Part shown: positions 17,364 through 25,553 of the stretch, piece after piece
Layout of the letters: each line of letters begins with the position of its first letter
How positions within the stretch are numbered: position 1 is the first letter of the stretch
Assembly (NCBI GenBank): GCA_028280715.1
Contig: JANQLG010000025.1
Location: 62,001-126,000, forward strand
DNA from: Spongiibacteraceae bacterium
GTDB lineage: Bacteria > Pseudomonadota > Gammaproteobacteria > Pseudomonadales > Dasaniaceae
Direction of reading: 5' to 3'
Length of the DNA stretch: 64,000 bases
Program-made: the position numbers and the translations under genes
The notes under the pieces: generated by a model
What the model was told of the DNA's origin: nothing
The model's input: only the letters and a program-made list of their open reading frames with translations
Databases searched by the model: none

Positions 17364-18128
17364 TTATTCATTTATCTTTTTATTGAGTTCGATGACTTTT
17401 TCCCAGCGTTTTTCTATAAGTTCAGGTGTTATGGTGACTTTTGCAGCTTCTTGCCAGGCGGCTAGATTTTTATCGACTAATGAACCTTTATAAGTCCATA
17501 AAAAATTGGGGGTTTGATCGATTACATAATTTGTAAATTGTTTAATATCAATACCCAGCTCCGATACTCTATATTTAAAAATCATATTTTGAGAGACGAT
17601 GGCATCGACCCTTTTGGATGCTAGCATTTTTATTGAACTTCGAGAGGCCGATTGAGCCAGAATTTCCGCATTCTTAAATTTGGGTTTTCTAGTATAACTT
17701 CTCGGCGCTGCAATTCTTAATCCATCCAAATTGCCATCGGGGTTAACCGGGTTTTCAGACAGGCTCCATAGACCTATATCACGTAATGGGGGGATGTATA
17801 CGATAACGGCATTTTCAAACAATACTTCATCTCGGCCATAAATTAACAGGTCAATATTTTTTGCAAGGAGTTCTTGTTTTAACCGTCTTGCTCCGGCAAC
17901 AACATACTCTAGTTGATAATCTATTTTTAATTCTTTAACTAGGTCTTGGTAGGTGTCAACTATAATGCCGGCATACTGACCATTAATATTTATACTGCCA
18001 GGGAGATTGCCAGAGATACCAACGCGAAGTACAGGGCGCTGTTCATTAACAGGTGCTTCTATTTCTTCTCCAAAAAGATGGGAATTTAAAGCAAACAGAA
18101 TAAAGATGCTGGTTATGTACTTCGACAT
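17364..18128 (-). CDS. Periplasmic solute-binding protein, family 3 type (orphan)
   Basis: A 254-residue protein with a signal peptide (MSKYITSIFILFALNSHLFG, then EEIEAP) and the two-lobe SBP_bac_3 fold. LRVGISGNLPGSININGQYAGIIVD opens lobe 1 in the way of amino-acid-binding proteins, GNLDGLRIAAPR marks lobe 2, and KMLASKRVDAIVSQN is the hinge-return motif. No permease or ATPase gene is nearby, so it is not part of a visible ABC transporter. It may serve as an extracytoplasmic sensor or partner for a distant transporter. The next gene on the same strand encodes a second, unrelated-looking binding protein. The ligand is unknown. Confidence 0.75.
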   Translation of the reverse strand: MSKYITSIFILFALNSHLFGEEIEAPVNEQRPVLRVGISGNLPGSININGQYAGIIVDTYQDLVKELKIDYQLEYVVAGARRLKQELLAKNIDLLIYGRDEVLFENAVIVYIPPLRDIGLWSLSENPVNPDGNLDGLRIAAPRSYTRKPKFKNAEILAQSASRSSIKMLASKRVDAIVSQNMIFKYRVSELGIDIKQFTNYVIDQTPNFLWTYKGSLVDKNLAAWQEAAKVTITPELIEKRWEKVIELNKKINE

Positions 18129-18354
18129 TATGTCAGTCTTGGCTTCCCGAATGGCATATCCAGTTGCCTATAAAATTGATAATGTTTTCAGTTTGGTTGA
18201 TGAGATGTTGCGTTGCAAGTTTTTTGTAACCATTGTGAATATAGGAAGAGAAAAAGTGTGGTTAATGGCGTTATTGAGAGCTGAGGAAGTTGCTGATTAG
18301 CAAAGAGATTTGCTCTGTTGGCCTGAGTTATTAAAAAGGAAAGTATGAGAATTT

Positions 18355-19263
18355 TTAATCACGGTTGTTCCCTAATGATACCTGCTTGGGTTTTATCACT
18401 AGTCTATTTTCAAATTCATCGGGTATTTCATTCAAAAGAGGGTTTGGTAATGCTATTACCCTTATGTTTTCTTGCAGAAACAAAGGATGAATATGTTGTG
18501 AAATAGGGTGATTAAGAAATAATTTATCAAAGCTGCCATCTTTTATTGATCGTTCCAGGCCTAAAATCAGACGATCATGTAGTTCTTGATTACTTTTTCT
18601 GACATAGAAATACGCTGGTAATGGATAATAGATGAGCGGCTGGTTGACTAATTTTAATAGAGGATATTGTTGAAGCCTGTCGCTGTAATCTATAGCGATA
18701 GATGCAAGATAAGCATCACAGTCTCCCTGGATAATTGATACGGCTGATTCCGGAAAGCTGCTTTTAGAAACAACATTAATTTCACTATGGTTAAGAATTT
18801 TGCTGTCAGCCCAGAATCGCCCCTGGCATATACGCCATTGTTGTAAATCTTCAATAGTATTTATTTTTTCGTAATCAGCTTGCCGATTTTCGTGAACAAG
18901 GGCGATACGCAATCCCAGAAGCCCCCGTAGAATAGGAACTTTAACTGGCAGTAATACTTTTTCACGCTTCGGGTCTGCGCCTCTCCAAATGATATCCAAC
19001 TCTCCACTCTGACGTGATAGGTCCAACAGTGAAGAGGGTCCTGACATTCGTTGACTATGTTCAATGGTATATTTTCCGAACTCTTCAACAGTTTTATCGA
19101 ATGCTAAATTTAGTACTTCGGCATAGTAGCTGTAGTTGTTTTTTCTTAAATTACTGTCTTCGGGCGGTGGTAACATTCGAATGACGACAGCTTCTGCGCT
19201 TAGCTTTAGTGGTAAGCTAAGGAAAGTAATTAATGCTAGAAGTGGCAGTAGCTGATTTTTCAT
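18355..19263 (-). CDS. Periplasmic solute-binding protein-like, second orphan
   Basis: An exported protein of 302 residues from the ATG at 19263, with signal peptide MKNQLLPLLALITFLSLPLK and mature start near AEAVVIRM. An AAAGGA box 10 bases upstream fits this Met better than Mets at 19272 or 19380. The body resembles a type II periplasmic binding protein: DIIWRGADPKREKVLLPVKV, then IEDLQQWRICQGRFWADSKI and a DCDAYLASIAIDYSDRL segment that parallels family-3 binding proteins. No transporter genes accompany it. It shares strand with the other orphan at 17364. Sensing or scavenging of an amino-acid-like ligand is a guess. Confidence 0.7.
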   Translation of the reverse strand: MKNQLLPLLALITFLSLPLKLSAEAVVIRMLPPPEDSNLRKNNYSYYAEVLNLAFDKTVEEFGKYTIEHSQRMSGPSSLLDLSRQSGELDIIWRGADPKREKVLLPVKVPILRGLLGLRIALVHENRQADYEKINTIEDLQQWRICQGRFWADSKILNHSEINVVSKSSFPESAVSIIQGDCDAYLASIAIDYSDRLQQYPLLKLVNQPLIYYPLPAYFYVRKSNQELHDRLILGLERSIKDGSFDKLFLNHPISQHIHPLFLQENIRVIALPNPLLNEIPDEFENRLVIKPKQVSLGNNRD

Positions 19264-19400
19264 TGTACTCATATCCTTTATGTATAAGTGTAGATGAGTA
19301 ACTGGGGATATGTTGGCATTGAGGCAATAGGTTACGGTATAAACGCTATTAGTGGTACTGTTGTGTACTGTGATCACCATGCGTCGATATAGATACTGTG

Positions 19401-20306
19401 TTAGTTTTGCCAGTTGGCTTCTGCAAGCATGGTGGTTAAAGCCCTCAACCCTTTACCTTTGTGATTGATTTTCCAGACCATAAAGTTGCCGGTTGGATTT
19501 TTTGCTTCCAGATTGATAGGGATTAACTCTTCAGTTTTTAAATATTGTTCTATTCTATTTTGTGGCAGGTGGCCAATACCTATTCCTGCCAGTATGGCGT
19601 GAACTTTTTGATCGATAGTCTGCACATAAAAACGCTTACCATCGCTGCTTAAACCTTCGCTGCGTTTGATGCCTTCAGAGGAAGTGTCGTGAGTGATGAC
19701 GCGTCGAAGTTTGGGAAGGGTAGTGGCGACCTGTTCTCGATCACGTAACAGCTTGGCTAGAGGATGATGAGCAGCGATAACTGGCAGCAGATCACTTGCT
19801 GGCATAGCGATAGACCGGTACCCTTTTTGTTGTGGCACCGGCCCTGGACTGCCAACAATCAGATCCACATTCCCTTTTTCCAGTAACTCCCAGCCACCAT
19901 TTAATACGCACTCGCACAGATCAATCTCGATAGTGGGGTACTCATCGATAAATTCTTTAAGGACAGAGAAAAAAGCCGAATAGGGCAGAATGGACTCAGT
20001 GGCGATGCTGATGCGTGTTTCCAGGCCAGTGGCGACTTCTTTGGCTTTATTAGCCAGGCGGTGTGTGGTTGATAGGATTTCGCGCCCCTCAGCCAGTATC
20101 AGATGCCCTGCTGGTGTTAGTACAGATCGACGTCCCTGGCGCTGAAATAGCGCAATATCCAGCTGCTCTTCCAGCTTTTGTACGATGTAGGAAATTGCTG
20201 AGGTTGCTTTGTTCAGCTCTTCAGCAGCTTTTGCGAAGCTGCCGCGCCGGTCGATAGCATCCAGTGTTTCCAATACCTCAATAGTGATGGGGTTTCTGCT
20301 TGTCAT
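19401..20306 (-). CDS. LysR family transcriptional regulator (YhaJ-like context)
   Basis: A 301-residue LysR regulator. The winged helix-turn-helix covers residues 8-66: LETLDAIDRRGSFAKAAEELNKATSAISYIVQKLEEQL, then LFQRQGRRSVLTPAG. The effector-binding domain follows, with a family-typical DLIVGSPGPVPQ. It is divergent from a DoxX, glutathionyl-hydroquinone reductase and pirin operon. In E. coli the LysR protein YhaJ activates yqjF, and yqjG and yhaK lie in the same neighbourhood; the matching gene set here suggests the same quinone or phenolic response. The inverted repeat at 20321-20337 lies in the divergent promoter region and could be its binding site. Confidence 0.9.
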   Translation of the reverse strand: MTSRNPITIEVLETLDAIDRRGSFAKAAEELNKATSAISYIVQKLEEQLDIALFQRQGRRSVLTPAGHLILAEGREILSTTHRLANKAKEVATGLETRISIATESILPYSAFFSVLKEFIDEYPTIEIDLCECVLNGGWELLEKGNVDLIVGSPGPVPQQKGYRSIAMPASDLLPVIAAHHPLAKLLRDREQVATTLPKLRRVITHDTSSEGIKRSEGLSSDGKRFYVQTIDQKVHAILAGIGIGHLPQNRIEQYLKTEELIPINLEAKNPTGNFMVWKINHKGKGLRALTTMLAEANWQN

Positions 20307-20320
20307 AGTTCCAAATAATA

Positions 20321-20337
20321 GTTCAAAAAATTAGAAC
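20321..20337. promoter_or_regulatory. Inverted repeat, candidate LysR operator
   Basis: GTTC, nine A/T-rich bases, then GAAC lies 15 bases upstream of the LysR start codon and about 90 bases ahead of the DoxX gene. LysR proteins bind T-N11-A dyads in such divergent regions. The short arms keep confidence low. Confidence 0.35.
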
Positions 20338-20424
20338 ATTCTAAACAAAGAATGCCTCTTATTGAATTTTTTAAGAACACTACAATGGCTTTAACACGTA
20401 AACAAACTCTGTGGAGAAGTCAAT

Positions 20425-20871
20425 ATGAAAACACTAATAGCACGTATAACAAGTACAGAAGATGGTTTAGATACCCTGCCGGTCCGAGTAGGAGCGGGTG
20501 TGATTTTTGCCGCGCATGGCGCTCAGAAATTGTTCGGCTGGTTTGGTGGTTATGGCCTGGAAGGCACCGGTGGCTGGATGGAATCTATCGGCCTGGCACC
20601 AGGCGTGTTGATGGCAGCAATGGCCGGTAGCGCCGAGTTTTTTGGTGGATTGCTGTTAATTGCAGGCCTGTTGGTTCGCCCTGCGGCAGTAGTCTTAGCA
20701 GTAACCATGTTGGTGGCGATAGTGACGGTTCATCTGCAAAACGGCCTGTTTATGGCGAATAACGGTTATGAATTTGGTCTGGCTTTGCTGGTGATCAGTA
20801 TTTCACTAGTGATTCGCGGCGCGGGTGGCCTGAGTGCTGACCGCATCATTCAAACTCGTTTAGCTAATTAA
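20425..20871 (+). CDS. DoxX family membrane protein (YqjF-like)
   Basis: A 148-residue integral membrane protein of four predicted helices. The DoxX signature is clear: VRVGAGVIFAAHGAQKLFGWFGG near residues 20-42, then MAGSAEFFGGLLLIAGLLVRPAA. GGAG lies a few bases before the ATG (TGTGGAGAAGTCAATATG). It begins an operon with glutathionyl-hydroquinone reductase and pirin genes and is divergent from the LysR gene. In E. coli the equivalent yqjF responds to metabolites of nitroaromatics. DoxX proteins have been linked to quinone and thiol redox balance, but no catalytic residue is defined. Confidence 0.9.
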   Translation: MKTLIARITSTEDGLDTLPVRVGAGVIFAAHGAQKLFGWFGGYGLEGTGGWMESIGLAPGVLMAAMAGSAEFFGGLLLIAGLLVRPAAVVLAVTMLVAIVTVHLQNGLFMANNGYEFGLALLVISISLVIRGAGGLSADRIIQTRLAN

Positions 20872-20908
20872 TCGAACGGGATAAAACTCAACTTAGAGGA
20901 GCAGTGAA

Positions 20909-21865
20909 ATGGGTTTATTACAGCAAGGTCAGTGGGTGGATCAGTGGTACGACACTAAAAGTAGCGACGGTAAGTTTGTTCGTCAGGACAGCCGTTTTAG
21001 AAGCTGGGTGACAGCCAACGGCGAGCCCGGCCCAAATGGTGAAGAGGGCTTCAAAGCGGAAAAGGGGCGTTACCACCTATACGTATCGTTAGCCTGCCCG
21101 TGGGCGCATAGGACGTTAATCTTTCGCCGATTAAAACAATTGGAAGATTATATCGATGTAACAGTTGTTGACCCCATTATGTTAGATAACGGTTGGGAAT
21201 TTGCTGACCCTCTATATGGCCTGGAGTATCTGTACCAACTTTATTTAAAAGCAGATCCGAGCTATGAGGGTCGAGTTACCGTGCCAGTACTGTGGGACAA
21301 ACAAACCGAAACCATTGTGAATAACGAGTCTTCAGAAATTATTCGCATGTTTAACAGTGCCTTTAATCATTTAACTGGCAATATTGATGATTATTATCCG
21401 GAAAGCCTGCATGCCAATATTGATGTCATTAATGCGCGTGTCTATGACAGTATCAATAATGGTGTTTACCGAGCAGGTTTTGCTACCTCACAACAAGCTT
21501 ACGAAGAGGCGTTTGATACCTTATTTGATTCGCTAGACTGGGTTGAAGAAATACTTTCGCAACAGCGTTATCTCGCCGGTAATGTGTTAACCGAAGCGGA
21601 CTGGCGATTGTTTACCACGCTGATACGTTTTGATGCGGTGTACTTTGGTCACTTTAAAACCAATCGTCAGTTGTTAGCGAGTTTTCCAAATATTAGCAAT
21701 TACCTGCGCGAGTTATATCAAGTGCCGGGTGTAGCTGATACGGTGAACTTTGAGCATATTAAAACGCATTATTACGCCAGTCATCGCACGATAAATCCAA
21801 CTTGTGTGGTGCCGGTGGGACCTAAACAGGATTTTTCTTTGCCGCACGATCGAGAGCGTTTCTAG
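20909..21865 (+). CDS. yqjG: Glutathionyl-hydroquinone reductase (Xi-class GST, YqjG family)
   Basis: A 318-residue Xi-class glutathione transferase that reduces glutathionyl-hydroquinones to hydroquinones and GS-SG. The catalytic Cys is in SLACPWAHRTLIFRRLK near residue 61. The long loop VVDPIMLDNGWEF, the VPVLWDKQTETIVNNESSEIIRMFN thioredoxin-fold segment and the all-helical C-terminal domain with LTEADWRLFTTLIRFDAVY are diagnostic. The length is close to E. coli YqjG (328). A strong AGAGGAG site precedes the ATG. It sits between DoxX and pirin genes, consistent with detoxification of quinones. Confidence 0.93.
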   Translation: MGLLQQGQWVDQWYDTKSSDGKFVRQDSRFRSWVTANGEPGPNGEEGFKAEKGRYHLYVSLACPWAHRTLIFRRLKQLEDYIDVTVVDPIMLDNGWEFADPLYGLEYLYQLYLKADPSYEGRVTVPVLWDKQTETIVNNESSEIIRMFNSAFNHLTGNIDDYYPESLHANIDVINARVYDSINNGVYRAGFATSQQAYEEAFDTLFDSLDWVEEILSQQRYLAGNVLTEADWRLFTTLIRFDAVYFGHFKTNRQLLASFPNISNYLRELYQVPGVADTVNFEHIKTHYYASHRTINPTCVVPVGPKQDFSLPHDRERF

Positions 21866-21882
21866 GTCAGGGAGGATTTGCG

Positions 21883-22575
21883 ATGTTTTATTATCGTCCT
21901 GCAGAAGAGAGAGGAAAAACCCGTTTAGGGTGGTTGCAAAGCCGGCATAGTTTTTCCTTTGGTTATTACTACGACCCTGAACATATGGGTTTTTCCGATC
22001 TTAAGGTCATCAATGATGATTGGGTAAGTCCAGGTGCTGGTTTTGATAACCATGCTCACCGCGATATGGAAATCGTTTCCTATATCTTAAGTGGAGCTAT
22101 CGAGCATAGAGACAATTTGGGTAATCACTTTGTGGTGTCAGCAGGAGAAGTGCAGCGAATGACTGCCGGTACCGGTATTGTTCATTCCGAGTTTAATGCC
22201 TCTAAACAAGAGCCTTTAAGATTTTTACAGGTTTGGATAACGCCCGATCGATTGGGGTTGCCGCCTGGTTATGAGCAAAAATCTGTTGAGCAAACTTCTG
22301 TTATGACACCATTGGTTACACCTGATGGTAGTGAAGGAAGCCTTCGAATTCATCAGAATGTCAGAATTTATCGTCTACAGCTATCGCCATCTGAAGCTTG
22401 GCAGCTGGATGGACGAGGACGATCTGGCTATCTGCATATTATAGAAGGGGGCTTGCATGGCAGTGAATACCAGTTAACGGCAGGAGCGGGGTTAGGTATG
22501 AGTGAGGAGGTGCTACAGTTGTGTGCTGGTGAAGAGGGTGTTGTAGCCCTTTGGTTTCAATGGCTAGGGGTTTGA
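21883..22575 (+). CDS. Pirin family protein (YhaK-like)
   Basis: A 230-residue bicupin. The metal-binding cupin has HSFSFGYYYDPEH, then NHAHRDMEIVSYILSGAIEHRD and AGTGIVHSEFN; the His residues near 57, 59 and 101 and the Glu near 103 form the metal site of pirins. Some pirins act as quercetin 2,3-dioxygenases, and E. coli YhaK responds to reactive oxygen; the role here is probably redox or quinone related given its operon. It starts 17 bases after the reductase gene with a GGGAGG site. Its stop codon falls inside a three-copy 16-base repeat. Confidence 0.9.
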   Translation: MFYYRPAEERGKTRLGWLQSRHSFSFGYYYDPEHMGFSDLKVINDDWVSPGAGFDNHAHRDMEIVSYILSGAIEHRDNLGNHFVVSAGEVQRMTAGTGIVHSEFNASKQEPLRFLQVWITPDRLGLPPGYEQKSVEQTSVMTPLVTPDGSEGSLRIHQNVRIYRLQLSPSEAWQLDGRGRSGYLHIIEGGLHGSEYQLTAGAGLGMSEEVLQLCAGEEGVVALWFQWLGV

Positions 22576-22618
22576 ATGGCCAGGTATTTGAATAGCCAGT
22601 GATTTGAATGGTCAAGAC
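22571..22618. repeat. Three-copy 16-base tandem repeat
   Basis: Three successive 16-base units start at 22571, 22587 and 22603, each beginning TTTGAAT(G/A)G followed by (C/T)CA. They carry a few substitutions. The first unit contains the TGA stop of the pirin gene, and the last ends just before the stop of the convergent SRPBCC gene. Confidence 0.75.
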
Positions 22619-22620
22619 AG

Positions 22621-23115
22621 CTACTTATGGATTAGTGACAGTTGTGATTGTAGCGCTTCATTGACCTTGGCATATTCTGCTTGCATTTGTTGTGCATTCC
22701 AAAACCAAACGCCAATACCCCGATATACTTCGCTTTGTACAACGCGTGTTCCTCCCTCTTCAGGAAAGAGTTCATAGCGATGATCAAAGGTTAATAGGCC
22801 CGGTGTGCCTCCGCGCTGATGCAGTAGCTCATTGTCAATCAGTTCGACAATTGTTGCATCCATTTCTATTTGTTCTCCGCTAGGCTGATTCCATTGATAA
22901 TGAATGGTGTTGCCGGCCTCAAATGTGCCAGATAATGGAATTAAAACCGGATTCCAGTTTTTGTAGTCGGCTTCGTTCATTAATACCAGCCATATATTCT
23001 CAGCTGTTGCAGGGATAAAGATTTCTGTTTTGACGCTCTTCTTTGAAAAAGCTGCAGCGAGAACTAACAACAGAAGCAGAACAATTACAAAAAGAAGCCA
23101 CTTATTGTTTGGCAT
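22621..23115 (-). CDS. SRPBCC family protein with N-terminal membrane anchor
   Basis: A 164-residue protein. Residues 5-24 form one hydrophobic helix (LLFVIVLLLLLVLAAAF), and the rest is an SRPBCC (START-like) domain beginning KTEIFIPATAENIWLVLMN, with NWNPVL and a C-terminal helix NEALQSQL. Such domains form a deep hydrophobic pocket that binds lipids or aromatic compounds. The anchor would place the domain on the periplasmic side. It converges on the pirin gene and could handle hydrophobic ligands of the same pathway, although it is on the other strand. The ligand is unknown. Confidence 0.8.
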   Translation of the reverse strand: MPNNKWLLFVIVLLLLLVLAAAFSKKSVKTEIFIPATAENIWLVLMNEADYKNWNPVLIPLSGTFEAGNTIHYQWNQPSGEQIEMDATIVELIDNELLHQRGGTPGLLTFDHRYELFPEEGGTRVVQSEVYRGIGVWFWNAQQMQAEYAKVNEALQSQLSLIHK

Positions 23116-23427
23116 TGAATGTTGCCCTCAGTTTAGATTGCACATTTTATAGGATTTCCCAATCTTCAATCGCTCCGGGAATGATGTCGAATAGTGCTTT
23201 TTCTGCATTTGATAAAGCAAGTTTCTTAATATCGTTGATGAGCCTGAATATTTAGGGTGTGTCGACCAGGGCATCAATGTCTTTCTATTCAGCATCTTTC
23301 CCTTTAGTACTTTGCTTCTTCAGTGGATACTATAAATATGTATAACACCCTAAAATGTTCCAGCCAGCGCGTCAATTGGTTATGATACGACTCCGTTGTT
23401 AGTTCGCGAATGTTACTGAGATACACT
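23116..23427. other. Intergenic region with a possible decayed coding tail
   Basis: This 312-base stretch lies between divergent SRPBCC and DUF2058 genes. On the minus strand (about 23147-23253) one frame reads like the end of a protein (LINDIKKLALSNAEKALF, a stop at about 23147) but is closed upstream by a stop and has no start codon. It may be a gene relic or chance. No clear promoter was picked out. Confidence 0.3.
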
Positions 23428-23964
23428 ATGGCATCACTCCAGGATCAACTGCTCAAGGCCGGTCTAGTCGATGATAAAAAGACCAAACAGATTAATAAGG
23501 AAAAGCGCAAACAGGCCAAGCAGAAAAAAGGAAAGGGGCAGCCACAGGTTGATGAGAGCAAAGAACAGGCTAAGCGTACGCTAGCAGAAAAGGCCGAGCA
23601 TAATCGCCAGTTAAATCTTGAGCGCAATAAAGAGGCTGATAAAAAAGCTATTCAGGCGCAAATTAAGCAGCTGATTGTTACCAATAAGATTTCACGTGAA
23701 GAAGGCGAAATTGCCTATCAGTTTACTGATGGCAAACAAATCAAAAAAATTTATGTTACCGGATTGCTACAGGAGCAATTAGTCAAGGGACTAATTGCTA
23801 TCGCTAAACTAGGACAGAGTTACGAGCTGGTACCGGCAAAAGTGGCAGAAAAAATTCAGCAACGTGATGAGGGTAGTATTGTCGTTCAAAACACGAAAGC
23901 TGAAGAAGTGAATGAAGACGATCCCTATGCCGATTATAAAATTCCTGATGACTTGATGTGGTAA
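23428..23964 (+). CDS. DUF2058 family protein (YaiL-like)
   Basis: A 178-residue soluble protein from the ATG at 23428; a Met six codons upstream is less typical of the family. MASLQDQLLKAGLV is the conserved start. A Lys/Arg/Gln-rich segment follows (about residues 20-75), then the folded part with IAYQFTDGKQIKKIYV and an acidic tail ending PYADYKIPDDLMW, also family-typical. The basic segment suggests nucleic-acid or ribosome contact; YaiL relatives are annotated as nucleoproteins, but no activity is established. A decayed copy of the last 22 codons of this gene occurs at 28500-28568. Confidence 0.88.
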   Translation: MASLQDQLLKAGLVDDKKTKQINKEKRKQAKQKKGKGQPQVDESKEQAKRTLAEKAEHNRQLNLERNKEADKKAIQAQIKQLIVTNKISREEGEIAYQFTDGKQIKKIYVTGLLQEQLVKGLIAIAKLGQSYELVPAKVAEKIQQRDEGSIVVQNTKAEEVNEDDPYADYKIPDDLMW

Positions 23965-24207
23965 TGTTGCTTTTACAGTTAGGTAGTCCTGGGCATAATT
24001 TGGCATATAGTTCTAGCAATAGTTCCAGGGATAGTTTACTCAATTCTGTTGCTTATTAAAGTCTGCTGCCAATTAAGTAAGCTATGACTATCATGGATAC
24101 CTCGGATTACTGCACATAATAAAATAAGTGGAGTTAGAACTTTTACTCCGGCCCTAAACTTTAGTATAAAGACTTAAAAGAAAACCAGTGGTTAGTTGGA
24201 TCTGCAT

Positions 24208-25317
24208 ATGGAATTAACTATACCTGAGTTAGATGAAGACGTTCTTCACGAACTGTTAGATACTATCAATGAGTCTCTTGATGAGGTTGAGATCGCCTTG
24301 GAAAATCTCAATGCTGACCCCTCAAGAGATGATATCCTGAACGATATCTTTCGGCATCTACATTCCATCAAGGGTAATTTTCGGGTGTGTTTTTTAGGCC
24401 CGTTTAGTAATTATGTTCATGCCATAGAAGAAACCTTCTCTGAGATCAGAAATGGTCGTTTGAAGTTCAGTCCTATCATCAAGGAAGTTACTCTGATCGC
24501 GGTCGATAAGCTTCGTGCCAATATGGAACTTATCGAACATTCTACACAAATGGATACCACAGAGATGGAAGAGATCTCCCATCATTTTCTGATGGTAGCC
24601 ACAGCTGAAACTGATCAGGCAGATGGGGCTGCAAAAAATTTATTGAATACTATTGTCGGTGAGGATACGACAGAGTTACCGGTAGCTGTTGAGCTCCCGG
24701 TCGGTGAGGTTCCAGCAAAGCCAACAATAAACTCTGAAGAGCTGGATAACGATATCCGTTATTTTCAATCACTTGCTTTACTGCTAGAGCGTCGGATTCC
24801 TAACTGGCGAGGGAGAGCCGAAAGGATGTTAGGTATCGTGACTTCAGTCCTTCCGTATCTTCCTTATGAGGTCGACAATCAACAACTTCATGCCGCTCTC
24901 TATGTTCATGACATCGGCATGGCATTCTTACCTGAGGATATTCTCAATTCGACCATTCAACTCAATGACGAGCAGCGTGCGGAGTTACACGATCATCCGG
25001 TCATTGGTTATCATTTCCTAAAACGCTTGCAGCATTGGCATGAAGCGAGTGTGATGGTTTTACAACACCATGAAAGGATAGATGGCAAAGGTTATCCAAA
25101 AGGAATCACCAGCGACCAAATTTGTGATGGCGCAAAACTACTAGCGGTGACTGATGCCTTTACGTCATTAACAAGTGAGCGTGCAGACCGCTCTCGTCGC
25201 CGTACTGTATTAAGAGCATTAATGGAACTATCTACTCACAGTGGTACGCAATTTGATGAGCAAACTGTGATCGCGTTTACTGAAATGGCCAAGCAACGGT
25301 ATAAAGATAAAGAATAA
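24208..25317 (+). CDS. Hpt domain-HD-GYP domain protein (putative cyclic-di-GMP phosphodiesterase)
   Basis: A 369-residue protein from the ATG at 24208 (an in-frame TTG at 24196 is less likely). The N-terminal Hpt domain (about 1-120) holds the phospho-acceptor His in HLHSIKGNFRV. After a linker, the HD-GYP domain (about 180-365) has HDIGMAFLPEDIL, DHPVIGYHFL, and HHERIDGKGYPKGI, followed by AVTDAFTSLTSER. The metal-binding HD and HH and the GYP motif are present; the usual Lys of HDxGK is Met. HD-GYP enzymes hydrolyse cyclic-di-GMP. Fusion to Hpt would place the output directly at the end of a phosphorelay, and the hybrid kinase at 2.1-4.6 kb is one possible donor. Confidence 0.87.
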   Translation: MELTIPELDEDVLHELLDTINESLDEVEIALENLNADPSRDDILNDIFRHLHSIKGNFRVCFLGPFSNYVHAIEETFSEIRNGRLKFSPIIKEVTLIAVDKLRANMELIEHSTQMDTTEMEEISHHFLMVATAETDQADGAAKNLLNTIVGEDTTELPVAVELPVGEVPAKPTINSEELDNDIRYFQSLALLLERRIPNWRGRAERMLGIVTSVLPYLPYEVDNQQLHAALYVHDIGMAFLPEDILNSTIQLNDEQRAELHDHPVIGYHFLKRLQHWHEASVMVLQHHERIDGKGYPKGITSDQICDGAKLLAVTDAFTSLTSERADRSRRRTVLRALMELSTHSGTQFDEQTVIAFTEMAKQRYKDKE

Positions 25318-25338
25318 ATATAGTAGTATCGCAAAGCT

Positions 25339-25359
25339 TAAAGAGGTTTGGCCTCTTTA
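25339..25359 (+). terminator. Terminator-like hairpin after the HD-GYP gene
   Basis: An 8-base stem TAAAGAGG/CCTCTTTA with a five-base loop lies 21 bases after the stop. It is followed by a mixed T-rich stretch rather than a clean T run, so it may be a weak terminator. Confidence 0.5.
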
Positions 25360-25553
25360 GTTGGACTTATTTAGCTGAAAAAATAATCCCTCCGTTCCCT
25401 TAAGCTGTTTATTTACTTAATATGCCATTCTGAATGTTATTCACTAGTGTATGACATAACGCTGTCAGGCTGCTGTCAGGTGTATGTCGTTAGAAAAATC
25501 ACGTAGCTTCGCGATACTGTACCTGAATCTTGACGATCTTTGATAGGGAACAG

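Noticed and set aside
17278-17493. Plus-strand frame across the end of the binding-protein gene
   Set aside because: It overlaps the conserved C-terminus of the leftward gene and has a composition unlike protein.
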